A stretch of 11,196 nucleotides of DNA. It comes from Oscillospiraceae bacterium. GTDB taxonomy: Bacteria; Bacillota; Clostridia; Oscillospirales; Oscillospiraceae. Location of the stretch: NCBI GenBank assembly GCA_020025615.1, contig JAHHRT010000046.1, positions 1-11,196 of the forward strand, read 5' to 3'. Shown one piece after another: positions 1 to 5,885 of the stretch. A program made the position numbers and the translations under genes. Each line of letters begins with the position of its first letter. Position 1 is the stretch's first letter. The notes under the pieces are model-generated. The model saw nothing but the letters and a program-made list of their open reading frames with translations. It made no database searches and had not been told where the DNA came from.

Positions 1-40
1 TTTCGAGTCAGCCCCGTTATGACCACTTCGATACCACTCC
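1..40 (-). tRNA. tRNA-Ser (anticodon CGA), 5' part, cut by the window edge
   Basis: Read on the minus strand from 40 downwards, the bases fit the 5' half of a tRNA. A 7-base acceptor strand (GGAGTGG, 40-34) is followed by TA and a 3-bp D stem (TCG 31-29 with CGG 16-14) closing a D loop that contains GTGG. After one base the anticodon stem strand GCTGA (12-8) leads into the 7-base loop CTCGAAA (7-1). The loop has T at position 33 and A at 37, so the anticodon is CGA, which reads serine codon UCG. The 3' half of the anticodon stem, the long variable arm expected of a serine tRNA, and the T arm lie outside the window. The gene lies 36 bp downstream of spoIIP and has its own promoter. Confidence 0.88.
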
Positions 41-51
41 ATGACTTCATG

Positions 52-80
52 ATTATATCAATTTTCCCCTGGAAAATCAA
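52..80 (-). promoter_or_regulatory. Sigma-A type promoter for the tRNA-Ser gene
   Basis: On the minus strand there is a perfect TATAAT (57-52) with an extended TG (TGATATAAT), and TTGATT (80-75, four of six matches to TTGACA) 17 bp upstream. The predicted start, near 45, lies just before the tRNA 5' end at 40. The -35 box overlaps the spoIIP stop codon (79-77). The spacer contains a 7-bp inverted repeat (61-67 with 71-77, loop of 3) that lacks a U-tract, so I do not call it a terminator. Confidence 0.75.
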
Positions 81-1192
81 GAGACTTCCTGGTTTTCCAG
101 GGTACCGCCGTAGAGTTTCATGGCATCCAGCATCCGAATAAGACTGTCCGAAAGCAGGTCGGCCGTGTCCAGAGCCTGCTGCAAGGTATTGCCGTTGCTG
201 CCCACCTCAATGAGGATGGAACCGGGGGTTGCATGCTGGTTAAACCGCTCCGTCCGCAGATCCAGCTTGCGGCACAGGCCCGGATACATCCCATCCAGCA
301 CCGATTGGAGCTTCAGGGCATTGGCCAGGTTCTCCTGCCAATTGGGGTGATCCAGACCGCCCTGGCAGGTGCCGACCACCAGCATCAGCTGGGCCACCTG
401 GCTGGCTCCCTGCTGGGAGCACAGTGCCACGGCATTGCCGTTTTTGTCCTCCGCTGCGTCCCGGTGCAGATCAATGACCATCTGAATATCCGGATGGGCC
501 TCCAGCTGGTTCTCTATGGTCTCCAGACAGTTCCAATAGGACGGATTATACTCCGGGTAGTCATGCAGTGTTGTGTCATGATACACCGTAAATCCGGCCT
601 CCTGGAGCTTCTGCGTCACCCTGTCCCCCACTGCCACCACCGATCTCGTTTCGTCCAACGTTCGATAGGGGGCTGTCGGCTCATACTCCCAGCCCGGTTC
701 CGGCTCATAAGCCTCGGTGGTGTGGGTATGGACGATCAAAATGGCCGGTCCTTCTCCCGACACATCCATGGCTGTGGGACGATGGAGCAGTGCTTCCGCA
801 TCATAGCTATATGTACAGCCGCCGACGATTTTCAGTTCTTCCGCCGACGCCAGGCACACCGGCAGCAGCGGAGGCTCCGGCTGCGGCTCCGATTCCAGTT
901 CCGGTGTCTCCTGCTCCGGTTTGGGCAAAGGCGCCGTCTGCAAGGTTTTTGGCCTTGGCACCGGGTCCATCATATAGACCACGACCGGCTCTGCCTGCGG
1001 CTCCGGTTCCTCCACATCCGCTGCCTGACCTGTCTCCAACAGCAGCATGGTTTTCGTAAACTTCTGGTTCTGTGCCAGGCTGACTGCCGCACTGGTCAGC
1101 TTTTCATCTACTCCAAACAACATACAGATTCGGAATGCCATCGATACCAGCAGCATCACCGCATAAAACCCTTTGTTCTTTCCTTGGTACAT
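77..1192 (-). CDS. spoIIP: Stage II sporulation protein P (SpoIIP), forespore-engulfment peptidoglycan hydrolase
   Basis: 371 residues. SpoIIP family members are membrane-anchored N-acetylmuramoyl-L-alanine amidases/endopeptidases that, with SpoIID and SpoIIM, thin septal peptidoglycan and drive engulfment of the forespore. Visible here are an N-terminal membrane segment (about 9-27), a Pro/Glu-rich linker (about 60-110), then the catalytic domain. That domain has the family's ILIVHTHTTEAY (151-162, candidate zinc ligand His155), DLHRDA (241-246, His243) and the C-terminal ATPGSILIEVGSNGNT (321-336, with Glu329). Length is close to the usual family size, so it looks intact. The ATG at 1192 has an AGGAGGG ribosome site (1207-1201) 8 bases upstream; the other ATG at 1200 is out of frame. 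Transcription from the opp operon should stop at the terminator just upstream, so a separate promoter is expected, but I could not place a convincing sigma-E box. CATATAGT at 1220-1213 only partly fits and would start transcription inside the ribosome site. Confidence 0.95.
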   Translation of the reverse strand: MYQGKNKGFYAVMLLVSMAFRICMLFGVDEKLTSAAVSLAQNQKFTKTMLLLETGQAADVEEPEPQAEPVVVYMMDPVPRPKTLQTAPLPKPEQETPELESEPQPEPPLLPVCLASAEELKIVGGCTYSYDAEALLHRPTAMDVSGEGPAILIVHTHTTEAYEPEPGWEYEPTAPYRTLDETRSVVAVGDRVTQKLQEAGFTVYHDTTLHDYPEYNPSYWNCLETIENQLEAHPDIQMVIDLHRDAAEDKNGNAVALCSQQGASQVAQLMLVVGTCQGGLDHPNWQENLANALKLQSVLDGMYPGLCRKLDLRTERFNQHATPGSILIEVGSNGNTLQQALDTADLLSDSLIRMLDAMKLYGGTLENQEVS

Positions 1193-1199
1193 TGCGCCA

Positions 1200-1229
1200 T
1201 CCCTCCTCTATTACTATATGCAGGAGGGA
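1200..1229 (-). promoter_or_regulatory. Hairpin that covers the spoIIP Shine-Dalgarno sequence
   Basis: Positions 1200-1207 and 1222-1229 are perfect 8-bp inverted repeats separated by 14 bases. On the minus-strand RNA this pairs UCCCUCCU with AGGAGGGA, which is the whole spoIIP ribosome binding site. Any transcript starting upstream of 1229 would therefore carry its own anti-Shine-Dalgarno. The pairing is seen in the sequence; a regulatory role is inference. Confidence 0.5.
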
Positions 1230-1232
1230 ATC

Positions 1233-1258
1233 AAAAAAGACCCCCGAAGGGGTCTTTT
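1233..1258 (-). terminator. Rho-independent terminator, end of the opp operon, just before spoIIP
   Basis: Minus-strand RNA forms a perfect 10-bp stem (AAAAGACCCC at 1258-1249 with GGGGTCTTTT at 1244-1235) closed by a UUCG tetraloop. The run of T continues through 1233, giving a six-U tract. Because A and T runs flank both sides, it could also act on plus-strand transcripts. It lies only about 25 bp upstream of the spoIIP ribosome site. Confidence 0.85.
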
Positions 1259-1259
1259 A
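1239..1259 (-). repeat. 21-bp direct repeat, copy 1 (terminator core)
   Basis: The 21 bases at 1239-1259 recur exactly at 1532-1552, a spacing of 293 bp. Each copy contains the GACCCC-TTCG-GGGGTC hairpin core. Only this copy is followed, on the minus strand, by a U-tract. Confidence 0.85.
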
Positions 1260-1531
1260 GACTGTCGAAAAACTTGTTTTTCGGCATGGGGTTTCTTTCT
1301 GGAATAAGCAGTGCTTATTCCAGAAATTTGCATTTTGCCACATGCATCATTTTCACGCCCATAGCATGAAAATGCCACACTCGCAAAATAGCCGTATATT
1401 TTTCCAGGTACACGCCCCGGAAAAATATGATTTCATTCTATTTTGTGTCTGCGGACACAAAACCCCTGCGGGGCGCTTTTTCCTTTCGACTGGCACTGTG
1501 CTTTCAATCAAAGACATTTGGGGCAAACCGG
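1260..1531. repeat. Non-coding spacer of tandem palindromes
   Basis: This 272-bp stretch has no plausible gene but holds six consecutive hairpins, all perfect: 1266-1283 (8-bp arms), 1296-1326 (15-bp arms around one base, so 14 bp with a 3-base loop), 1348-1374 (8-bp arms), 1396-1428 (10-bp arms), 1441-1462 (9-bp arms, TGCG loop) and 1463-1473 (CCCC/GGGG, TGC loop). On the minus strand the last is followed by TTTTGTG, so it may terminate weakly. A further 7-bp pair (GTCGAAA 1264-1270 with TTTCGAC 1484-1490) encloses the set. Both ends abut copies of the 21-bp repeat. It could be an inserted palindromic element, a structured 3' UTR of the opp operon, or stacked terminators. Confidence 0.7.
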
Positions 1532-1552
1532 GACCCCCGAAGGGGTCTTTTA
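1532..1552 (-). repeat. 21-bp direct repeat, copy 2, carrying the stop codon of the ApbE-like gene
   Basis: Identical to 1239-1259. On the minus strand it begins with the TAA stop (1552-1550) and forms a 6-bp stem with a UUCG loop (1547-1542 with 1537-1532). It is followed by CCGGTTTGCC instead of a U-tract, so as a terminator it is broken or weak. Confidence 0.8.
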
Positions 1553-2800
1553 CTTTGATTGCAGTTGATAGTTGCCGGCGCATTCCGGGTCGAGGGTCAG
1601 CTGCACATCCTTGTCGTTATAGCAGAGAACATTGCCGTCTGCCCAGATGGAGAAGATTCCGTCTTTGGTCTGCGCCTGCAGGGCTGCTTCGTCGAAGCTG
1701 TCCGCCACGAAGATGGGCGCTGTCCGCAGGACGATGTCTGCACAGCCCAGGTTCTTGGAATAAGACAGCAGGTTATCCGTAGCGCTCTTGCTCATGCCGT
1801 CGGCCGGGTCCAAAAATACCGTGGCGATTTTATCCCCAAAGGAGTAATAATGCCAGCGATCCAGCTCGGTCATGGCGAAATTCCGCAGAGAGACGATGCT
1901 CATGGGGCCTGTATAGGTCATGGCTGCAGGCAGATTCAGCTCGTTTTCCAGGCGGTCGAAGATATTCTGTTCATAGGAAAGGCCGCTGCCATCCAGGTTG
2001 CGGGTAAAGCCGTCGAAGCTTGCCAGATAGCCTCTGACCAGTCCCTGTTCGGTCATCCGGTCGGCCACCCAATCGACGATGAAGGCATTTTTCAGCCAGC
2101 CAAAGTCCAGGAAGCCTTCCAGCTCATAGGTTTCGGCAAAATCCAGATAGTCCTGGGACACATGGAGCAGGACGTTCCCCTCTCCCAGGATTTCCAGGTC
2201 GATCTGTGCCGGGTCATTGGCAAAGGCTGCCATCTGACGGACATAGGCGGCCGTCTCCTCGTTCTGAGCCGGGTCATACTGCGCCGCTACCGCAGGGCTG
2301 TCTGCCATGAACATCCGGTTATACTCCACATAGACGGGCGCCAGATACACATAGCGGCTGTCATAGGCTGCTGCCTTTTCCAGGGCCGCATAGAGCATGG
2401 GGTCCACAGAGACTTTCTCATTGGGATGGTCATTGAGATAGGCAATATTATGGCAGCTGTCGGTACGCTCGTCGGTGCTGAACACCAGGTAGGACTGCTC
2501 CATCAGGTCGGAATAGAGGTCGGAGACCATCTTCCGCTCCACGGAAGCAGAGGCACCGGCGGCACCGAAGTTATATTGGAGGACGAACTCCTCCGCCACA
2601 TTTTTCTCGCCGCCGGCATAGGACACAGTCTGCCAGCCGGGGTCCGTATTGAGCAGATGGAACAGGCCGTAGCCCAGGCCGAACAGGGCCAGGACCACAC
2701 TGACGGCCAGCAGCACAACTCTCAGAGAAAAGTGTTTTCCCGACACCTCCGCCTTGAGAACAGGCGGAGGGCCGGGACGAAATTCACGTTTTTTCTTCAT
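1550..2800 (-). CDS. Membrane-anchored, degenerate ApbE-like (FAD:protein FMN transferase fold) protein
   Basis: 416 residues. A basic N-terminus and one membrane segment (about 27-49) precede a large domain expected outside the membrane. The domain follows the order of ApbE flavin transferases: a region like the family's early helices (about 100-165); LDFGWLKNAFIVDWVADRM (231-249) where ApbE has a D-x-GG-x-x-KG-x-x-x-D motif; RWHYYSFGDK (315-324); LDPADGM (330-336) where ApbE has HI-x-DP-x-TG; and CADIVLRTAPIF (353-364) where ApbE has ADALATALF. The GG, the Lys-Gly pair and the conserved His before DP are not preserved, while an Asp and Thr resembling the metal ligands are. It may thus be catalytically dead or altered. 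It lies 12 bp after oppF with only a weak ribosome site (GGA), so it is the last gene of the operon. The family assignment is by pattern recognition only; otherwise it is a hypothetical membrane protein. Confidence 0.68.
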   Translation of the reverse strand: MKKKREFRPGPPPVLKAEVSGKHFSLRVVLLAVSVVLALFGLGYGLFHLLNTDPGWQTVSYAGGEKNVAEEFVLQYNFGAAGASASVERKMVSDLYSDLMEQSYLVFSTDERTDSCHNIAYLNDHPNEKVSVDPMLYAALEKAAAYDSRYVYLAPVYVEYNRMFMADSPAVAAQYDPAQNEETAAYVRQMAAFANDPAQIDLEILGEGNVLLHVSQDYLDFAETYELEGFLDFGWLKNAFIVDWVADRMTEQGLVRGYLASFDGFTRNLDGSGLSYEQNIFDRLENELNLPAAMTYTGPMSIVSLRNFAMTELDRWHYYSFGDKIATVFLDPADGMSKSATDNLLSYSKNLGCADIVLRTAPIFVADSFDEAALQAQTKDGIFSIWADGNVLCYNDKDVQLTLDPECAGNYQLQSK

Positions 2801-2812
2801 AGAATTCCAATC

Positions 2813-4111
2813 TTAAAGCAGGGAAGAGCCAAGCAGCAGCAGGAACAGCAGGACGATGACGCCCAGGACGCCCAAGCCGATGAGGGCACCCTTTTTACAT
2901 GCTTTCCAGTTGCGGAAATGCTTGAACTTCCGGAACACCAGACCGACAATCAGACCGATGGGCGGCAGGAAGAAGGAGCCGATGGTATACCAGATGCTGC
3001 CGGTATCATGCAGCGGATTCTGCAGGACCAGGTCCTCTTCCTTGATGATCTCCACAGCGTCCACCTTTTCTCTGGTGGCGGGGTCGTTGGGGTCCAGGAT
3101 GGTGATGGACTTGAGCTTCTGACCGTTGGCACGCATGGTGCGGTACTCTTCGATTTCCTTCTTGTTGCCAAAGACCAGATGGTTGTTGCCGATGTCCACC
3201 AGCTCCGGCTTATCCTCGGAATAGTCGTGCATGGAGGGATCATAGGTGAACAGCACCTTGTTCTTTTCCAGTGCAGGGTCGGGAATGGGAATGGCGGAAA
3301 TCAGAGAACGGGTGTAGGGGTGCATGGGATAGTTGAACAGCTCTTCAGCGTCAGCAATTTCCACGATGTCGCCCTTATAGATAACGCCGATACGGTCGGA
3401 GATAAACCGAACGATGGACAGGTCATGGGCAATGAACAGATAGGTAACGTCCTTTTCACGCTGGAACTTTTTCAGCAGGTTCAGGACCTGTGCACGAATG
3501 GACACGTCCAGAGCGGAGATGGGCTCGTCGGCGATAACCAGTTCCGGGTCCATGACCATGGCACGGGCCAGGCCGATTCTCTGACGCTGACCGCCGGAGA
3601 ACTCATGGGGGTAACGGGTCAGGTGCTCAGGCAGCAGGCCGACTTCCTCGATGATCTTTTCGACCTTGGCAACTCTCTCCTTCTCATCCTTGAACAGGTG
3701 GAAGTTGTAGAGACCTTCGGAAATGATGTAATCAACGGTAGCACGCTCGTTCAGAGAGGCTGCGGGGTCCTGGAACACCATCTGGATGTTTCGGATCACC
3801 TCGCGGTCCAGGCTCTTGGAGGTCTTACCGGAGATGCGGACGCCCTTATACTGGATTTCGCCCTTGGCGCAGGGATTGACACGGATAACGGCACGGCCGA
3901 TGGTGGTCTTGCCGGAGCCGGATTCGCCGACAAGGGAGAAGGTCTCGCCCTTGTAGATGTCGAAACTGGCGTTCTTGACGGCACGGACAGCGTCATCGCC
4001 CTTGCCGAACGTAATGTCCACATTTTTCAGAGACAGCAGGATTTCTTTTCCGCTTTTTTCATCAATGGGGCCGTGTTCCGGCAAATGATGGAACTTCTTT
4101 TCATCTGACAT
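2813..4111 (-). CDS. oppF: Oligopeptide ABC transporter ATP-binding subunit (OppF type) with hydrophobic C-terminal tail
   Basis: 432 residues. This is a cytoplasmic ATPase subunit that pairs with OppD to power peptide import. The ABC core is complete: Walker A GESGSGKT (62-69), Q-loop VFQDPAASLN (112-121), signature FSGGQRQRI (171-179), Walker B LVIADEP (191-197) and the H-loop His229. HPYTRSLISAIP (264-275) marks the Opp/Dpp C-terminal region. The protein then continues well past the usual length of about 310-330. A charged linker (about 290-365) leads to two hydrophobic stretches (about 374-393 and 408-429) separated by a strongly basic loop, which is unusual because OppF proteins are normally soluble and peripheral. 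The ribosome site AAGGAGG overlaps the oppD stop, 13 bp upstream, which supports this ATG and translational coupling. The subunit type is clear; peptide specificity is inferred from the operon. Confidence 0.92.
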   Translation of the reverse strand: MSDEKKFHHLPEHGPIDEKSGKEILLSLKNVDITFGKGDDAVRAVKNASFDIYKGETFSLVGESGSGKTTIGRAVIRVNPCAKGEIQYKGVRISGKTSKSLDREVIRNIQMVFQDPAASLNERATVDYIISEGLYNFHLFKDEKERVAKVEKIIEEVGLLPEHLTRYPHEFSGGQRQRIGLARAMVMDPELVIADEPISALDVSIRAQVLNLLKKFQREKDVTYLFIAHDLSIVRFISDRIGVIYKGDIVEIADAEELFNYPMHPYTRSLISAIPIPDPALEKNKVLFTYDPSMHDYSEDKPELVDIGNNHLVFGNKKEIEEYRTMRANGQKLKSITILDPNDPATREKVDAVEIIKEEDLVLQNPLHDTGSIWYTIGSFFLPPIGLIVGLVFRKFKHFRNWKACKKGALIGLGVLGVIVLLFLLLLGSSLL

Positions 4112-4124
4112 AACTTAGGCCTCC

Positions 4125-5873
4125 TTAGATGTTGAACGCTTCCACAAGTTTCTCGTGGATATTGTGGATGATTTCGGGTTTCTCGACCTTGGGAGCTCTG
4201 GGGTCCAGGAGCCAGGTCTTGGCAAAGTGGGTATCCGTAACCTGGAACATGGGGGGCTCTTTCAGGGTATCGATCTTCAGACAGTAGGGGTTACGGGGTG
4301 CAAACGCATCGCCGACAATCTTGTTGTAAAGAGAAGGAGGCGTACCGGTGATGGAATACAGCTCCGTGTTTCTCTGTGCCAGCTGGGGCAAGCTGGAAAG
4401 CAGTGCCCAGGTGTAGGGATGGCGGGGATCGTAGAACACTTCCTCGCAGGTACCCAGCTCCACCATCTGGCCGCCGTACAGGACAGCCACGCGGTCTGCC
4501 ACGTTAGCGACAACGCCCAGGTCATGGGTGATGAAGATGATGGTGTATTTGAATTCCTTCTGCAGGTCCTTGATGAGCTTCAGGATCTGGGCCTGAATGG
4601 TCACGTCCAGAGCGGTGGTAGGCTCGTCACAAATCAGGATCTTGGGCTGGCAGGACAGGGCGATTGCAATGACAATTCTCTGGCGCATACCGCCGGAATA
4701 CTGGAAGGGATAATCGTCGAAACGGGCTTCGGCATTGGGGATACCGACCTTCTTCATCAGCTCCAGGGCTCTTGCTCTGGCTTCCAGCTCAGAGCAGTTC
4801 TGATGCTGCAGGATGACGGAGGTGATCTGCTTGCCGATGGTGATGATGGGGTTCAGGGAGGTCATGGGGTCCTGGAAGACGGTGGCAATCTTGCCGCCGC
4901 GGATCTTGGTCCAGTCCTTGGGGAAGTTGACCTTTGCCAGGTTCAGGATGCACTGGCCGTGGAGGGTGCCTTCCTCTTCGTCCTGGTAGACCACACGGAA
5001 GGTCACATCGTCAAAAATGGCGTTGCGGATTTCATCGTTGTTCAGGTCCTTGCCGTGCTTCATGGCGCTCTTGAAGCCCTTGAGCAGCTTGCCCATGCAG
5101 CTGACCTTGCGGCGCAGGTCGAAACGGCCGACAGAAAGGATGATTTCCTTTGCCAGGATCTCGTTGCGCTGACGGGTCTCCTCCGTGATCTCGGCCTGGA
5201 TCTCCTTCTCGTACTGTGCCTTCAGCTCCTGCATCTTATGGTTGTAGTTCTTCTGGAAGGTCTCGTCAGCCTCCACTGCCTTCTTGTGGGCAGCGATGGT
5301 GTCCTCCCGCTTCTTCTGCAGGGCCTTGATCTCCTGATCCATGGCCTTGATGTCCTCGCCCATCTTCTTATAGCGGGCCTTTTCGTTCTTGGTGTCCACG
5401 GTCTGGCGGACGTTGAACAGCTCGGTGCGCTTATAGACCAGATCATCGATGTGCTCGGTGAGGGCCTTCTCTTCTTCGGGGCTGAGGCTCAGCTTGGCGG
5501 CCTTTTCGGCCTCCAAAGCGTCAATTTCCAACTGGGTCTTGGCGCCAAACTCCAGCTTGGAGTAGGCGTTCAGGTCACGCTCGCAGCGGGCCAGCAGCTT
5601 CCGGTCCACCGCGGTCATACGGACCTTGGTATCAGCCAGCTCTTCATCATTGAAGAGGATGGAACCTTCGCTGATAAAGCCGTTGCTGTCGAGCATACCG
5701 GCAAAGGTCTTGGTGAACACGGACTTACCGGAACCGGATTCACCGACAATGGCGATGGACTCGCCTTCATAGAAATCCAGGGAAATGCCCCGGATTGCGG
5801 TCAAAGTTCTGCCGCGCACATGGAACTTGACGTGCAGGTCTTTGACAGATAATAAGACTTTTTTCTCTTCCAT
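4125..5873 (-). CDS. oppD: Oligopeptide ABC transporter ATP-binding subunit (OppD type) with a large coiled-coil insertion
   Basis: 582 residues against about 320-350 for typical OppD. Walker A GESGSGKS is at 44-51, but the Q-loop VFQDPMTSLNP does not come until 332-342. The signature YSGGMRQRI (392-400), Walker B LICDEP (413-418) and His450 of the H-loop then follow at normal spacing. The extra segment (about 76-320) is very rich in Lys, Glu, Gln and Ala, especially at 100-245, and reads as long helices or coiled coil, with a less charged part at 245-315. The C-terminal Opp/Dpp motif is present (HPYTWALLSSLP 485-496; GDAFAPRNPYC 521-531). Most of the cysteines often found there in OppD/DppD, linked to an iron-sulfur site in some members, are missing. 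An AGAGGAA ribosome site precedes the ATG, and the gap to oppC is 12 bp. All ATPase motifs are intact, so it is probably active. Confidence 0.93.
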   Translation of the reverse strand: MEEKKVLLSVKDLHVKFHVRGRTLTAIRGISLDFYEGESIAIVGESGSGKSVFTKTFAGMLDSNGFISEGSILFNDEELADTKVRMTAVDRKLLARCERDLNAYSKLEFGAKTQLEIDALEAEKAAKLSLSPEEEKALTEHIDDLVYKRTELFNVRQTVDTKNEKARYKKMGEDIKAMDQEIKALQKKREDTIAAHKKAVEADETFQKNYNHKMQELKAQYEKEIQAEITEETRQRNEILAKEIILSVGRFDLRRKVSCMGKLLKGFKSAMKHGKDLNNDEIRNAIFDDVTFRVVYQDEEEGTLHGQCILNLAKVNFPKDWTKIRGGKIATVFQDPMTSLNPIITIGKQITSVILQHQNCSELEARARALELMKKVGIPNAEARFDDYPFQYSGGMRQRIVIAIALSCQPKILICDEPTTALDVTIQAQILKLIKDLQKEFKYTIIFITHDLGVVANVADRVAVLYGGQMVELGTCEEVFYDPRHPYTWALLSSLPQLAQRNTELYSITGTPPSLYNKIVGDAFAPRNPYCLKIDTLKEPPMFQVTDTHFAKTWLLDPRAPKVEKPEIIHNIHEKLVEAFNI

Positions 5874-5885
5874 ACAAGTTCCTCT

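Noticed and set aside
61..77. Perfect 7-bp hairpin just after spoIIP as a terminator
   Set aside because: The stem is AT-rich and followed by GATATAATC, not a U-tract. It lies within the tRNA promoter spacer.
233..1369. Plus-strand open frame opposite spoIIP
   Set aside because: Arg/Leu/Gln-rich shadow; the minus strand carries recognisable SpoIIP motifs.
1559..4108. Very long plus-strand open frame (849 codons)
   Set aside because: It is antisense to the ApbE-like gene and oppF, reads as Gln/His/Val/Gly-rich sequence without domains, and arises from codon bias on the opposite strand. It has no ribosome site or promoter that I can see.
4155..5852. Long plus-strand open frame (565 codons) opposite oppD
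   Set aside because: Low-complexity Leu/Asp/Gly/Val composition and exact coextension with the real gene mark it as a shadow frame.
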